A model generated the notes under the pieces. It ran no database searches. It was not told the DNA's origin and was given only the letters and a program-made list of their open reading frames with translations. Positions 44,033 to 53,354 of a DNA stretch of 64,000 nucleotides are shown here, piece after piece. Source of the stretch: Candidatus Thiosymbion ectosymbiont of Catanema sp. Cochon2018 (lineage in GTDB: Bacteria > Pseudomonadota > Gammaproteobacteria > Chromatiales > Chromatiaceae); the NCBI GenBank assembly GCA_011392765.1, contig WYCW01000001.1, positions 124,001 through 188,000 on the forward strand. The letters run 5' to 3'. Position 1 is the first letter of the stretch. Every line of letters begins with the position of its first letter. The position numbers and the translations under genes are program-made.

Positions 44033-44926
44033 TCAGGACGACTGACACGGGAGAGGCCCCCCCCAGCCCAGCTTGGCGCGGAGGATCTTGTAGTGGTCGT
44101 GTCCCTTGGGGTAAAGCAGGCGGGTGGGCCAAGGGGCCTGGTCGATGAAGACCCGAGCGGGGGACTCGGGGTGCGATGCCGTGAGTCCGTCGCAGGTAAC
44201 CTTGACCTGGTCCCGGTCCTGGTCGCCGATGCGGATCTCGATGTGGCTGTCGCCGGCAACCACCAGCGGTCGGTTGCTCAGGGTATGAGGGCAGATGGGA
44301 ACCACCGCCAACACATCCAAAGTCGGGTGCAGCAGCGGTCCGCCCCCGGACAGGGCATAGGCGGTAGAGCCCGTCGGGGTGGCGACGATGATGCCGTCGG
44401 AACGCTGGGCGTTGACGAAGACGCCTTCGATATAGGTCTCGAGCTCGATCACCCGCGCCGGATTTCGCCGATGGACCACTACCTCATTGAGGGCCAGACA
44501 GTGGTCCTCGCCCGGCTCCTCGCCGCTGATCCGCGCCTCCAGCATATGGCGGGGCTCCTCCTGGTACTCGCCGGCGAGGATCTGCTCGACACGGGTCTCG
44601 ATCTCCTGCGGTAACACATCGGCCAGAAACCCGAGACGTCCCAGATTAATGCCGACCAGGGGGACCTGGAACTCCGCCATGGCGCGGGCGGCGTGGAGCA
44701 GGGTGCCGTCACCGCCGACCACGACCACCAGCGAGCAGCATCGGCCCATCTCCCTGAGACCGACGATGCACTCCTTGGGCGCCGCGACCTTGGCCCCGCT
44801 CACATCGTCGAAGAAGACCTCACGTCTCGAAGCGCGCAGACACCTGACCAGCCGATCAAGCGTCTCCCACACCTTGGGGGCCTCGTCCTGCTTGCCGATG
44901 ATGCCGATTGTCTTGAAGTTTGACAT
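44033..44926 (-). CDS. nadK: NAD kinase
   Basis: This 297-residue enzyme phosphorylates NAD to NADP. Signature motifs are VVVGGDGTLLHAARAM, GINLGRLGFLADV, ALNEVVVHRRNPARVIELET and SDGIIVATPTGSTAYALSGG. Full length, with no anomalies. Between mpl (27 bp upstream) and recN (28 bp downstream), so the three are probably co-transcribed. Confidence 0.96.
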   Translation of the reverse strand: MSNFKTIGIIGKQDEAPKVWETLDRLVRCLRASRREVFFDDVSGAKVAAPKECIVGLREMGRCCSLVVVVGGDGTLLHAARAMAEFQVPLVGINLGRLGFLADVLPQEIETRVEQILAGEYQEEPRHMLEARISGEEPGEDHCLALNEVVVHRRNPARVIELETYIEGVFVNAQRSDGIIVATPTGSTAYALSGGGPLLHPTLDVLAVVPICPHTLSNRPLVVAGDSHIEIRIGDQDRDQVKVTCDGLTASHPESPARVFIDQAPWPTRLLYPKGHDHYKILRAKLGWGGPLPCQSS

Positions 44927-44953
44927 AAGCCGAGCCGATACGAAACAAGCCGG

Positions 44954-46312
44954 TCAGCCGCGTGCCGTCAGTGCGTCCAGCAGCTTCCGATGAATCCCCT
45001 GGAAGCCGCCGTTGCTCATGACCAACAGATGATCGCCGGGCCTGGCATCGGCAGCGACCCGATCGACGATGTCATCCACGTGCGCGGAGACGGTCGCCCG
45101 CCGTCCGGAACCGGCGAACAAGGACGCCGGGGCCCACTCGATATCCTCGGGGGCGAACAGGTGTACCAGATCCGCCGACTGCAGAGAGGCGACCAACGAC
45201 TCATTGTGCACACCCATGCGCATGGTATTGGAGCGGGGTTCGAGTATCGCGATGATGCGTTCGGTGCCGACCCGCTTGCGTAGCCCCTGCAGGGTAGCGG
45301 CGATAGCGGTCGGGTGGTGAGCAAAATCGTCGTAGACCCGTATTCCCCCGATCTCGCCCCGTAGCTCCATGCGCCGCTTAACGCCCTCGAAGCGGCCGAG
45401 GGCGGCTACGGACTGTTGCGGCGGCACCCCCACGTGCCTTGCGGCGGCCAGGGCGGCCAGCGCGTTGAGCATGTTGTGGTGCCCGGTCTGGTCCCAACCC
45501 AGGGTGCCGACCGGCTCACCCCGCAGCAGCACTTGGAACCGGGAGCCATCCGGGTGCTCCGGCCGTGCCGACCAGTCACCCCCGTCTCCCACCGTCTCCC
45601 TGGGAGTCCAGCAACCCATCTCCAGTACCTGGTCGAGGGCCGGCTCCCCGGTCGGATGGACGATGAGTCCGGTGCCGGGCACGATCCGCACCAAGTGGTG
45701 AAACTGGCGCTGGATCATCGCCAGATCGTCGAAGATATCGGCATGGTCGAACTCCAGATTATTGAGCACCAGGGTCCGCGGACGATAGTGGACGAACTTG
45801 GAACGCTTATCAAAGAAAGCGGTATCGTACTCGTCCGCCTCGACCACGAAGAAGGGCGACGATCCCAGCCGGGCGGAGACACCGAAATTCCTGGGGACGC
45901 CGCCGATGAGGAAGCCCGGCTCCAGCCCCGCGTTTTCGAGCACCCAGGCCAGCATACTGGCAGCACTGGTCTTGCCGTGAGTACCCGCCACGGCCAGCAC
46001 CCGACGCCCCCCGAGCAGGTTCTCCCGCAGCCACTCGGGCCCGGAGGTATAGGACAGCCCCTGGTCCAACATGTGCTCGACCGCAGGGATACCACGCCGC
46101 ATGGCGTTGCCGACGACCACGACATCCGGGGCAGGCCGGAGCTGGGATGCATCGAAGCCCTCCAGCAGGTCGATCCCCGCCTGTTGCAGCTGGGTGCTCA
46201 TGGGCGGATAGACATTGGTGTCCGACCCCGTGACCCGGTGGCCCAGGGCGCGGGCCACCAAGGCGACCCCCCCCATGAAGGTACCGCAGATGCCGAGGAT
46301 GTGAAGATGCAT
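44954..46312 (-). CDS. mpl: Mpl, murein tripeptide ligase
   Basis: This 452-residue Mur-ligase-fold enzyme joins L-Ala-gamma-D-Glu-mDAP tripeptide to UDP-MurNAc during peptidoglycan recycling. Mpl features include HLHILGICGTFMGGVALVAR, the P-loop VAGTHGKTSAASMLAWVLE, VEADEYDTAFFDKRSKFVHY and VYDDFAHHPTAIAATLQGLR. Mpl differs from MurC in the GTFMGG start and the DKRSKFVHYRP motif. First gene of the mpl-nadK-recN run. Confidence 0.95.
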   Translation of the reverse strand: MHLHILGICGTFMGGVALVARALGHRVTGSDTNVYPPMSTQLQQAGIDLLEGFDASQLRPAPDVVVVGNAMRRGIPAVEHMLDQGLSYTSGPEWLRENLLGGRRVLAVAGTHGKTSAASMLAWVLENAGLEPGFLIGGVPRNFGVSARLGSSPFFVVEADEYDTAFFDKRSKFVHYRPRTLVLNNLEFDHADIFDDLAMIQRQFHHLVRIVPGTGLIVHPTGEPALDQVLEMGCWTPRETVGDGGDWSARPEHPDGSRFQVLLRGEPVGTLGWDQTGHHNMLNALAALAAARHVGVPPQQSVAALGRFEGVKRRMELRGEIGGIRVYDDFAHHPTAIAATLQGLRKRVGTERIIAILEPRSNTMRMGVHNESLVASLQSADLVHLFAPEDIEWAPASLFAGSGRRATVSAHVDDIVDRVAADARPGDHLLVMSNGGFQGIHRKLLDALTARG

Positions 46313-46691
46313 CGCAAGCTCCGGACGAAAAATTCGTCCGCAAATAAACGCGAATCAACGCAAATTGACCGCAAAAGATCAGATCATCTTTTCTGTCCGC
46401 AGATTACGCAGATTCTCACAGATTGTTTCGTTTTTAATCTCTGTGGGTAGAATTCCCCGCCGCTTGCGGCGAGGAAAAAGATTCCCATCCGGTTGATACA
46501 CCGCTCCCTGGGAGGGTGTCGCAAAAGGATACCGCAGGGGGGTAAACTCAGGCCAGCCAGGGTCACGCGGGGGTAGTCGGCAACGATGCCGATCCAACGC
46601 CCGGTGGTCACCCTCGACACCAGCAACCAGCTCGACCTGTTTCCCGGTTTCGATCCCGATTCAGGCTTTTACGACACCCGCAACAATTCAG

Positions 46692-46790
46692 GGGGGTGTC
46701 GCAAAAGTAGCGCAGCGTCCCCGCCTGCATTTTCGATGCAGGCGAGGACGCCTGCGCTACGCCCCACGGATGGACTTTTGCGACACCCTC
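46692..46790. repeat. 99-bp MITE, GAGGGTGTCGC family, with TTCAG duplication
   Basis: Ends GGGGGTGTCGCAAAAGTAG and CTTTTGCGACACCCTC, flanked by TTCAG at 46687-46691 and 46791-46795. The interior is a palindrome around TTTTCGA, with CCGCCTGCA against TGCAGGCG. Same family as 36154-36254. Confidence 0.88.
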
Positions 46791-46971
46791 TTCAGGGGGC
46801 AGGGGGCAGCTGATCGGTGGGCACAGCCCACCCTAATGGTACGGTTCTATAAAAATCAATGGCTTAGTTTTTAGACAGCCTCTGATACCTGACAACTGAT
46901 AACTGACGACTGCCCCCTTGGGAGTGCATAAACTCGACTCATTGATAAAGATTCGGGTCCCTCAAGAATCC

Positions 46972-47141
46972 TAGGGGGCGTTCTCAATTGAGCCAAATCA
47001 TCATAAAAATCAAGCCTGTAGGCTGGGTTACGGCCAGGGACGGCCAAACCCGGCACACGGTATTGCGGATCGGAAAAGCTGGGTTTCGTTCCTCAACCCA
47101 GCCTACAACACTTAGATTTGTTAATTGAGAACGCCCCCTAG
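46972..47141. repeat. 170-bp element with 18-20-bp inverted ends, directly upstream of the ABC gene
   Basis: TAGGGGGCGTTCTCAATTGA at the left mirrors TTAATTGAGAACGCCCCCTA at the right. The interior (GTAGGCTGGGTTACGGCC to AACCCAGCCTAC) is shared with 14780-14870. It ends 3 bp before the ATG at 47145. Confidence 0.8.
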
Positions 47142-47144
47142 AGC

Positions 47145-48824
47145 ATGCAAAATATTTCCCCAATTGCCCCTGGACCGCGTTTTGCGAGTCTGCTGGCGTA
47201 TGTGATGCCTCACCGGACGATCCTCCTGCTGGCGATGGCATTCATGCTGGGTGAAAGTGCCGTCGCGTTGGCGAATCCCTGGATCGCCGGCAAATTCACC
47301 GACCTGGTGATCCGCCCCCCGACCGCCGAGGGGATCGGAATCCCGGAGCTGGTGACCCTGTGGGCGCTGCTGTTGGCGATCCAGAGTAGCCTCAGCTTCG
47401 GCAACCGTTATCTGCTCGGCAGCACGAGCGAAACCATACTCGCGAATCTGCGCACCCGGCTCTATGACCACCTGCAATCCTTGCCGCTGACCTATTATCA
47501 TCGGCAACGCCGCGGCGAGGTGCTGGCCCTGCTGGGCAACGACGCGGCGCAGATCGGCAACTTCGTGACCGGTACCCTGGTCGGCCTGCTACCACTCCTG
47601 ATCACCTTTGCCGGCGCCTTCTATATGCTCTTCCGGATCAGCCCGACCATCGCCGCCCTGGTCGGGCTGGTGGTTCCGCTGTTTTTCCTGGCCATCAAGC
47701 TGATCGGACGTCGCATCCGGCCGCTGTCCTCCGAGTGGGTACGTACCCACGCCGCGATGTTTGCCACCCTGGAGGAGAACATCGGCATGCTCCCCGCCAT
47801 CAAGTCCTTTACCCGCGAGGCGCATGAATCGCAACGCTTCCAACAGAGTAACCGTAAACTGCTCCGCATCGCCAAGGATCGGCTACTGATCGAATCCCTG
47901 TTGACCCCGGCGGTTCAGCTGCTGGCGGGAATGGGCCTGCTCCTGCTCTTGTACTTGGGCACGCTGCAGGTACACAGCGGGACGCTGCAGGCATCCGACA
48001 TGGTGAGCATTCTGCTCTACGGCATGCTTCTCACCCGACCGGTAAGCGGGCTGGCTGGGGTCTACGGCAACCTGCAGGTCGCGCGCGGTGCCGCCGAACG
48101 TCTGCTCGAGGCCTTTGCCCTGCGGCCGGAACCGGACGATCGAGGGACCTTGCCGCTCGGCTCGGTCTCCGGCCATGTTTGCCTGGAAAACGTCCATTTC
48201 TCCTATCCGGAACGGCCGCAAGTGCTCGCGGGGGTCGACCTGGAGATAGGGGCGGAGGAAACGGTCGCCCTGACGGGTGAAAACGGCTCGGGCAAGAGTA
48301 CGCTGGCCTATCTGTTGATGCGTTTCGCCGACCCCGACCAGGGCCGTATCCTCATCGACGGTACCGATATCCGCGGCGTGAGTATCGCGAGCCTGCGCAG
48401 CCGGATCGGCATAGTGGCCCAGCACGTGTTGCTCCTCAACGGTTCGGTATGGGACAACATCGCCTACGGACGCCCGGAAGCGGACCGCGCCGAGATCGAG
48501 GCAGCAGCAAAGGCCGCCCAGGCACACGCATTCATCCAACGCTTACCGCAGGGCTATGCTACCCGCATCGGGGACCAGGGCATCCGCCTCTCCGGCGGTC
48601 AGCGCCAACGGATCGCGCTGGCCCGGGCCTTGCTGAAGGACCCGCCGATCCTGGTACTCGACGAGGCGACGGCCATGTTCGACCCCGCGGGGGAACGCGC
48701 CTTTATCGAGACATGTCGGGGAGTGTTGACGCAACGCACGGTGATCCTGATCACCCACCGCCCCGCGAGCCTGGCATTGGCGGACCGCGTACTGACGCTG
48801 GAGCAGGGCCGCATTTCCGCATGA
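47145..48824 (+). CDS. ABC exporter (MsbA-like half transporter)
   Basis: This 559-residue half-transporter has an N-terminal six-helix membrane domain (about 1-300) and an ATPase domain with Walker A GENGSGKSTLAYLL, signature LSGGQRQRIALARALLKD and Walker B ILVLDEATAMFD. As a homodimer it would export a lipid-linked or hydrophobic substrate. Its stop overlaps the flippase start (ATGA), so it belongs to the glycan locus. The region before the ATG is a repeat element with no clear ribosome-binding site, so this start is uncertain. Confidence 0.88.
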   Translation: MQNISPIAPGPRFASLLAYVMPHRTILLLAMAFMLGESAVALANPWIAGKFTDLVIRPPTAEGIGIPELVTLWALLLAIQSSLSFGNRYLLGSTSETILANLRTRLYDHLQSLPLTYYHRQRRGEVLALLGNDAAQIGNFVTGTLVGLLPLLITFAGAFYMLFRISPTIAALVGLVVPLFFLAIKLIGRRIRPLSSEWVRTHAAMFATLEENIGMLPAIKSFTREAHESQRFQQSNRKLLRIAKDRLLIESLLTPAVQLLAGMGLLLLLYLGTLQVHSGTLQASDMVSILLYGMLLTRPVSGLAGVYGNLQVARGAAERLLEAFALRPEPDDRGTLPLGSVSGHVCLENVHFSYPERPQVLAGVDLEIGAEETVALTGENGSGKSTLAYLLMRFADPDQGRILIDGTDIRGVSIASLRSRIGIVAQHVLLLNGSVWDNIAYGRPEADRAEIEAAAKAAQAHAFIQRLPQGYATRIGDQGIRLSGGQRQRIALARALLKDPPILVLDEATAMFDPAGERAFIETCRGVLTQRTVILITHRPASLALADRVLTLEQGRISA

Positions 48825-50269
48825 GCATTCGCCGCAACACCTCCTACAATCTACTCGGATCGGCCATTCCCCTGGCGGTATCGCTCGTTACCATCCCGCT
48901 CTACATCCGCCTGATCGGCGAGGCGCGATATGGCGTGCTCGCCATCGTCTGGCTGTTGCTCGGCTACTTCGGGTTGTTCGATCTCGGGCTCGGGCGCGCC
49001 ACCGCTCAACGCATCGCCGCGCAGCGCGATGCCACCGCCGCCGCACGTGCGCAAACCTTCTGGATGGCACTCGCCCTCAACTCCGGACTTGGAGTCGTCG
49101 GCGGCCTCTTGATCTGGCCGATTGCTTATTATTTCTTCGGCAGCGCCTTCACGCTCGAAGACGCGCTGCGCCATGAGGTCCAAGCCGCCGTTCCATGGCT
49201 CATCCTATCCGTACCCCTGCTCACCATCTCCGGTGTGTTGGGTGGTGCGCTGCAAGGTCGGGAGCGATTTTTCGCTCTGAACCTGATCTCGGTGTCCGGC
49301 ACCATTCTGTTTCAGGTGTTGCCGCTGGTGGCCGTATCGCTTTGGGGCGCGGATTTGGGCATCTTGATTCCCACCGCATTGTTCGCCCGCCTGCTGACAC
49401 TGCTGACACTGTTCGAGCGCTGCCGGCGGCATGTGTTTCTTGGACATACGCCGACCTTGGTATTCAAACAGGCCGGCCAACTGCTCCGTTTCGGCGGCTG
49501 GGTGACGGTGACCTCATTTGTAGGGCCCATGATGGTAATTTTGGATCGCTTCGTCATCGGCGCTTTATCCGGCGCGAAGGCAGTGACCTACTATACCGTG
49601 CCGTTTCAACTGACCCAGCGCAGCACGGTTGTCTCCGCTGCGCTTGCCACCGCTCTGTTTCCCCGTCTCGCCGCTGCCGTACCCGAAGAGCGGTCACGCC
49701 TTGCCGAGGAAGGGCTGCGCGCGCTGGTGACGGTTATGGTCCCCCTTGTCACAGCAGGTATCTTGTTGATGGAGCCCTTTCTCGCCTGGTGGATCGCCCC
49801 CACGTTTGCCGAGCAGTCCACGTTGGTCGGTCAGATCATTCTGCTCGGTTTCTGGGTCAACAGCTTTGCCCGTATTCCCTATGTGCAGCTTCAGGCAGGC
49901 GGGCGCCCGGATCTGGTCGCCAAATGTCATCTGGGCGAGGTGCTGCCTTACTTCGGGCTGCTATACCTCGGCTTGGATGTTTTTGGCCTGGTCGGGGCCG
50001 CGCTGGCCTTTTCCTTGCGCGCTATGCTGGACTTCGCGCTGCTTGCCAATCTCGCCGGCATCCTATATTTTTCCCTCCGTATGCTGCTGATGCCCGCACT
50101 TCTACTGACCGTGGCCTTGGGAATCGCAACCCGGACCGACCCCGGTGGACATGACTGGTATCTTTTGGTTACCGTCCACCAACTGATCACGCTGACCTGG
50201 ACCTGGCGTCAAGCACCATCTCCCATCAAGCAGCTGATACGGAATCAGCTTGTGCGCGTAACAGGTTAG
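48821..50269 (+). CDS. Wzx-like polysaccharide flippase
   Basis: This 482-residue protein starts at the ATG overlapping the ABC stop; the longer frame inside the ABC gene is spurious. It begins MSIRRNTSYNLLGSAIPLAV and has a dozen or more hydrophobic segments, e.g. WLLLGYFGLFDLGLGRATAQ with the MATE/Wzx loop and MVILDRFVIGALSGAKAVTY. Wzx proteins move undecaprenyl-linked sugar units across the inner membrane. With the EpsG-type polymerase downstream this suggests a Wzx/Wzy-type pathway. Confidence 0.87.
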   Translation: MSIRRNTSYNLLGSAIPLAVSLVTIPLYIRLIGEARYGVLAIVWLLLGYFGLFDLGLGRATAQRIAAQRDATAAARAQTFWMALALNSGLGVVGGLLIWPIAYYFFGSAFTLEDALRHEVQAAVPWLILSVPLLTISGVLGGALQGRERFFALNLISVSGTILFQVLPLVAVSLWGADLGILIPTALFARLLTLLTLFERCRRHVFLGHTPTLVFKQAGQLLRFGGWVTVTSFVGPMMVILDRFVIGALSGAKAVTYYTVPFQLTQRSTVVSAALATALFPRLAAAVPEERSRLAEEGLRALVTVMVPLVTAGILLMEPFLAWWIAPTFAEQSTLVGQIILLGFWVNSFARIPYVQLQAGGRPDLVAKCHLGEVLPYFGLLYLGLDVFGLVGAALAFSLRAMLDFALLANLAGILYFSLRMLLMPALLLTVALGIATRTDPGGHDWYLLVTVHQLITLTWTWRQAPSPIKQLIRNQLVRVTG

Positions 50270-50365
50270 GGTAACGACCGGAACCCCAGGATGCGGATAT
50301 GAACACAACAACAGGAAAAAATCCTGTTAATCCTGAAAATCCTGTTAATCCTGTACTATTCTAGC

Positions 50366-50478
50366 TAACGCAGCAGAGTGAAAATACCAATACCATTTTC
50401 AAATTGGATCCGTACACGCAAGCCATTGATTACCTGATCGCAGGGTAATGTCTCCGTATTTTCACTATGTAGCACCAG
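50366..50478. repeat. palindromic element of the GCAGCAGAGT(A/G)AAAAT family
   Basis: CGCAGCAGAGTGAAAATACC is mirrored imperfectly by GTATTTTCACTATGTAGCAC. A related copy is at 25656-25764. No coding content. Confidence 0.6.
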
Positions 50479-50512
50479 GTTCAAAAGCGGCTCATTCAGA
50501 GGTGGCTAAGTC

Positions 50513-51541
50513 GTGTCGGAATCCAACCACGCATACCATCCCGCACACTTCAGCCATATCACCAAGCACTGCTTGGCGGTAATCATTCCGTTTTATAAGA
50601 AAGAGTATTTTGAGCCGCTACTGCAGGCGCTGAGCAACCAAACGAACAAAGACTTCTCCGTGTATATCGGAGATGACTGCTCGCAGAATCCTCCTCAGGC
50701 GTTGATCGAGAGATACGATAACCTCCTGGACATCACCTATGTGCGGTTTTCTACCCAGATGGGGCATCTGAGTCTGACGAAACAATGGGAACGTTGCCTG
50801 GAGTTGACAAAAGGAGAACCATGGATCTGGTTTTTGCCCGACGATGACATTCCTTCTGAAAACGCTGTTGAAGAATTCTATCGTGCACTGCACAAGGCCG
50901 AGCGCCATCGGATAAAGGTGTTCAGGCTGCCTTTGGAGATCACGGACGAACAGGGTGTAGTCTTGCAGAGGGCGATGCCGTCACCCGAAATCGAGTCCAA
51001 CTATCAGTTTTATTCACGACTGGTTCGGGGTAGGACCATGTCCAGCCTGGGGGACAATATTTTCCGTAGGAAAGCGTTCGAAGAATCGGGTGGTTTCGTA
51101 GAGTTTCCCAAGGGTTGGGGGTCCGATCATGCTACAATACTGAGAGTTGCTGCAAATGGAAGCCTGTACTGCCTGGCGAATGCACGTTTGAGTTTCAGGA
51201 TGAGTGGGAAAAATATTTCCTGCGATAGGTCTGACGGGTTGACGAAAATCTCGGCGCGCCTCGACTTTGTTCGGTGGTTGAAGGGAAATGAATGGATTTT
51301 TACCGATGCCCCGGATAGGGAATTTTATAAACTATTCTATAGGAAAGGCGAATACTACTTAGTACATGCATGGCCATTCGACTTCAGAATTTGGAGAAAG
51401 CTCTATCAATTAAGTATTCTCTGCAATCAATCTTATAACCCTTTTCCGGTAGTAAAAATTTTTGCGCATTATTTTCTAATGCTAACGAGGCTCCGCCTCA
51501 GACCGATGAGGCATGAGGCCCCCAAAGTCCCTCTCCCGTAA
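50513..51541 (+). CDS. family 2 glycosyltransferase with repeat-encoded C-terminus
   Basis: This 342-residue GT-A fold protein has AVIIPFYKKEYFEPLLQALS, the nucleotide-binding YIGDDCSQNPPQAL, and WIWFLPDDDIPSENAVEEFY with the Asp-rich metal motif. The start is GTG 50513 with AGAGGTGG upstream. The final residues (TRLRLRPMRHEAPKVPLP) are encoded by a type-B repeat at 51482-51516, so the native tail was replaced. The acceptor sugar is unknown. Confidence 0.82.
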   Translation: MSESNHAYHPAHFSHITKHCLAVIIPFYKKEYFEPLLQALSNQTNKDFSVYIGDDCSQNPPQALIERYDNLLDITYVRFSTQMGHLSLTKQWERCLELTKGEPWIWFLPDDDIPSENAVEEFYRALHKAERHRIKVFRLPLEITDEQGVVLQRAMPSPEIESNYQFYSRLVRGRTMSSLGDNIFRRKAFEESGGFVEFPKGWGSDHATILRVAANGSLYCLANARLSFRMSGKNISCDRSDGLTKISARLDFVRWLKGNEWIFTDAPDREFYKLFYRKGEYYLVHAWPFDFRIWRKLYQLSILCNQSYNPFPVVKIFAHYFLMLTRLRLRPMRHEAPKVPLP

Positions 51542-51813
51542 GGCCCCATCTCCTACACCCAACCAGCCGTTAGTAGAGCTGAGGTAGATCGGGATCGGGA
51601 TCGCAATCGGAATCTCGATTTCGATCCCGATTTGTGCAGTGCACAAAAATAGTTCTACCTCTTGCTCTTGTTGGGCAGGAATCGCAAATCCTTTGAACCA
51701 CGGAGGCAGACACGGATAAACACGGATCACAATCCGTGTTTATCCGTGTCTGCCTCCGTGGTTCTTCGGTGCAGTTGGTCACGCCTCGTCGGTCTGAGGC
51801 GAAGCCTCGTTAG
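51482..51813. repeat. 332-bp composite element with B repeats as inverted ends
   Basis: The left end is CTAACGAGGCTCCGCCTCAG plus ACCGATGAGGCATGA. The right end is the inverse, ending GAGGCGAAGCCTCGTTAG. Inside are a CCTCTCCCGTAAGGCCCCAT/GATCGGG module and a CCACGGAGGCAGACACGGAT/TCCGTGTCTGCCTCCGTGG palindrome. The left end overlaps the 3' end of the GT2 gene. Confidence 0.75.
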
Positions 51814-51836
51814 TTAGTGACACCGCCTGACCTCCC

Positions 51837-52919
51837 ATGACCAACCCGCAAAACCACAGCGACGCCTACGACAGCCCCTGGAAAGAGGTGCTCGAACACG
51901 CCTTTCCCGAGTTCATGGCCTTCTATTTCCCCGAGGCATACGCCCAAATCGATTGGGCACGCGGCCATGCATTCAAAAACACCGAGCTGCGCCAGGTAGT
52001 GCGTGACGCCGAACTCGGTAAACGGTTTGCCGATACCCTGGTACAAGTTATCCTCGAGGATGGCGAACCGCGTTGGATCTACATCCACATCGAGGTCCAG
52101 GGCCAGCGCGATACGGACTTTGCCCGGCGCATGTTCACCTACAACTACCGGCTCTTCGACCGCTACGCCCGTCCCATCGCCAGCCTCGCCGTACTGGCCG
52201 ACGAAGATGAGACATGGCGACCCAACCACTATAGCTTCGAGGTCCTTGGCTGCCGCCATACCCTCGAATTTCCTGTCGTCAAACTCATCGACTATGCGGA
52301 GCGCGTTGAGTCGCTTGAAGCGAGCCTCAACCCCTTCGCCCTGGTGACCGCCGCGCATCTGCGTACCCGTCAGACCAAGAACGACCCGCAAGCCCGCTAT
52401 CGGGCCAAACGCGACCTCGTGCGTTTGCTCTACCGGCAAGGGTGGGACCGGCAGCGCATCTTGGATCTGTTTGCCGTCCTCGACTGGATGATGCGTCTGC
52501 CTGATGTGCTTGAACAACGGCTCTGGCAAGATATCGAAGCTATTGAAGGAGAAACCGACATGCCCTACGTCACGAGCGTTGAACGATTAGCCATTGAGAG
52601 GGGGATGGAACAAGGTCTGCAACAAGGCCTGGAGCAAGGTCTGGAGCAAGGCAAGCTGAAAGGCAAGCTGGAAGGCAAGCTGGAAGGCAAGCTGGAAGGC
52701 AGGCTGGAAGGCAGGCGGGAAGGGAAGATCGAAGGCAGGCTGGAAGGGGAGATCGAAGGCCTGCAACGCCTTCTTGAACGCCTTCTTGTCAAACGCTTCG
52801 GCCCCCTCGACGAAGCAACCCGCAAGCGCCTTGATCTAGCCACCCTGGAACAACTCGATCGCTGGACCGATCGCATTCTGGACGCATCCACGGTAGATGC
52901 CGTGTTTGAGGAGCATTGA
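51837..52919 (+). CDS. Rpn-family PD-(D/E)XK nuclease with tandem Leu-Glu-Gly repeat
   Basis: This 360-residue protein resembles recombination-promoting nuclease/YhgA-like proteins. The nuclease core reads GKRFADTLVQVILEDGEPRW then IYIHIEVQGQ, giving the D...ExQ catalytic pattern. A run at about residues 256-305 alternates GLEQGLEQGKLKGKLEGKLE-type units encoded by 12-bp DNA repeats. A C-terminal DUF4351-like helix follows (RLLVKRFGPLDEATRKRLDL). Such genes are scattered and often fragmentary in repeat-rich genomes. It interrupts the glycan locus. Confidence 0.8.
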   Translation: MTNPQNHSDAYDSPWKEVLEHAFPEFMAFYFPEAYAQIDWARGHAFKNTELRQVVRDAELGKRFADTLVQVILEDGEPRWIYIHIEVQGQRDTDFARRMFTYNYRLFDRYARPIASLAVLADEDETWRPNHYSFEVLGCRHTLEFPVVKLIDYAERVESLEASLNPFALVTAAHLRTRQTKNDPQARYRAKRDLVRLLYRQGWDRQRILDLFAVLDWMMRLPDVLEQRLWQDIEAIEGETDMPYVTSVERLAIERGMEQGLQQGLEQGLEQGKLKGKLEGKLEGKLEGRLEGRREGKIEGRLEGEIEGLQRLLERLLVKRFGPLDEATRKRLDLATLEQLDRWTDRILDASTVDAVFEEH

Positions 52920-52999
52920 GACAAGCGGAGATAAACGCAAAAATCGGAGGAGAAAATGCAATAAAAAAGGTGGTGTTCTAACCTTGTTGTTTCCGGTTC

Positions 53000-53097
53000 A
53001 GGGCACTTTGAAAGATACGGTTTTCGTCTACAACACACCAACAATCAATAGCTTAGAGTCTCTTGATTGGTGAAAATACCTATTTCCAAGGTGCCCT
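53000..53097. repeat. 98-bp MITE-like element, AGGGCACCTTG family
   Basis: AGGGCACTTTGAAAGATACG is mirrored by ACCTATTTCCAAGGTGCCCT. It is the inverse of 57317-57417. A solo end at 5203 truncates a PIN gene copy. Confidence 0.8.
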
Positions 53098-53233
53098 TTA
53101 TAGGGTACCTTGAGAACCTTATGAGGGAGAATTCTCAAGTTTCCTATACTTGGCAGCAACAAAATTAGAACACCACCCTTTAGGTATTTCCCAATCATTA
53201 AAGAACCTTATTTTTGGCCAAACATGATTTTGA

Positions 53234-53340
53234 TATACTGCCACACGGCATAATCTGAGCTTTTGAATTTCCCCCTCACCCCCGCCCTTTCACGGAGGGA
53301 GAGGGAGTGAAATGCGCAGATTATGCCGTGTGGCAGTATA
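53234..53340. repeat. 107-bp TATACTGCC element without insertion
   Basis: TATACTGCCACACGGCATAA is matched by TTATGCCGTGTGGCAGTATA at the right end. It is the uninterrupted form of the outer element at 36089-36301. Confidence 0.85.
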
Positions 53341-53354
53341 ATGGGGTCCACCTC

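Larger units (their letters stand above)
46313..47144. other. repeat-rich intergenic region between divergent operons
   Basis: Contains a CCGCAAATAAACGCGAATCA/CAGATTACGCAGATTCTC repeat pair at 46338-46425, a solo GAGGGTGTCGCAAAAGG end near 46508-46525, a complete 99-bp MITE at 46692-46790, an A repeat at 46924-46974, and a 170-bp inverted-repeat element at 46972-47141. No gene seen. Confidence 0.65.
52920..53354. other. repeat-filled gap with two MITE-like elements
   Basis: Element 1 is at 53000-53097 and element 2 at 53234-53340. Between them is an AT-rich stretch with no coding frame. Element 2 ends 14 bp before the next start codon. Confidence 0.65.

Noticed and set aside
42730-44148. 472-residue + strand frame opposite recN
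   Set aside because: Antisense shadow in a GC-rich gene; no family features.
48449-48820. N-terminal extension of the flippase inside the ABC gene
   Set aside because: Out-of-frame reading of the ABC ATPase domain; the ATGA-coupled start at 48821 is far better.
52590-52770. CRISPR or non-coding minisatellite
   Set aside because: The units are in frame inside a well-supported coding sequence and lack spacers.
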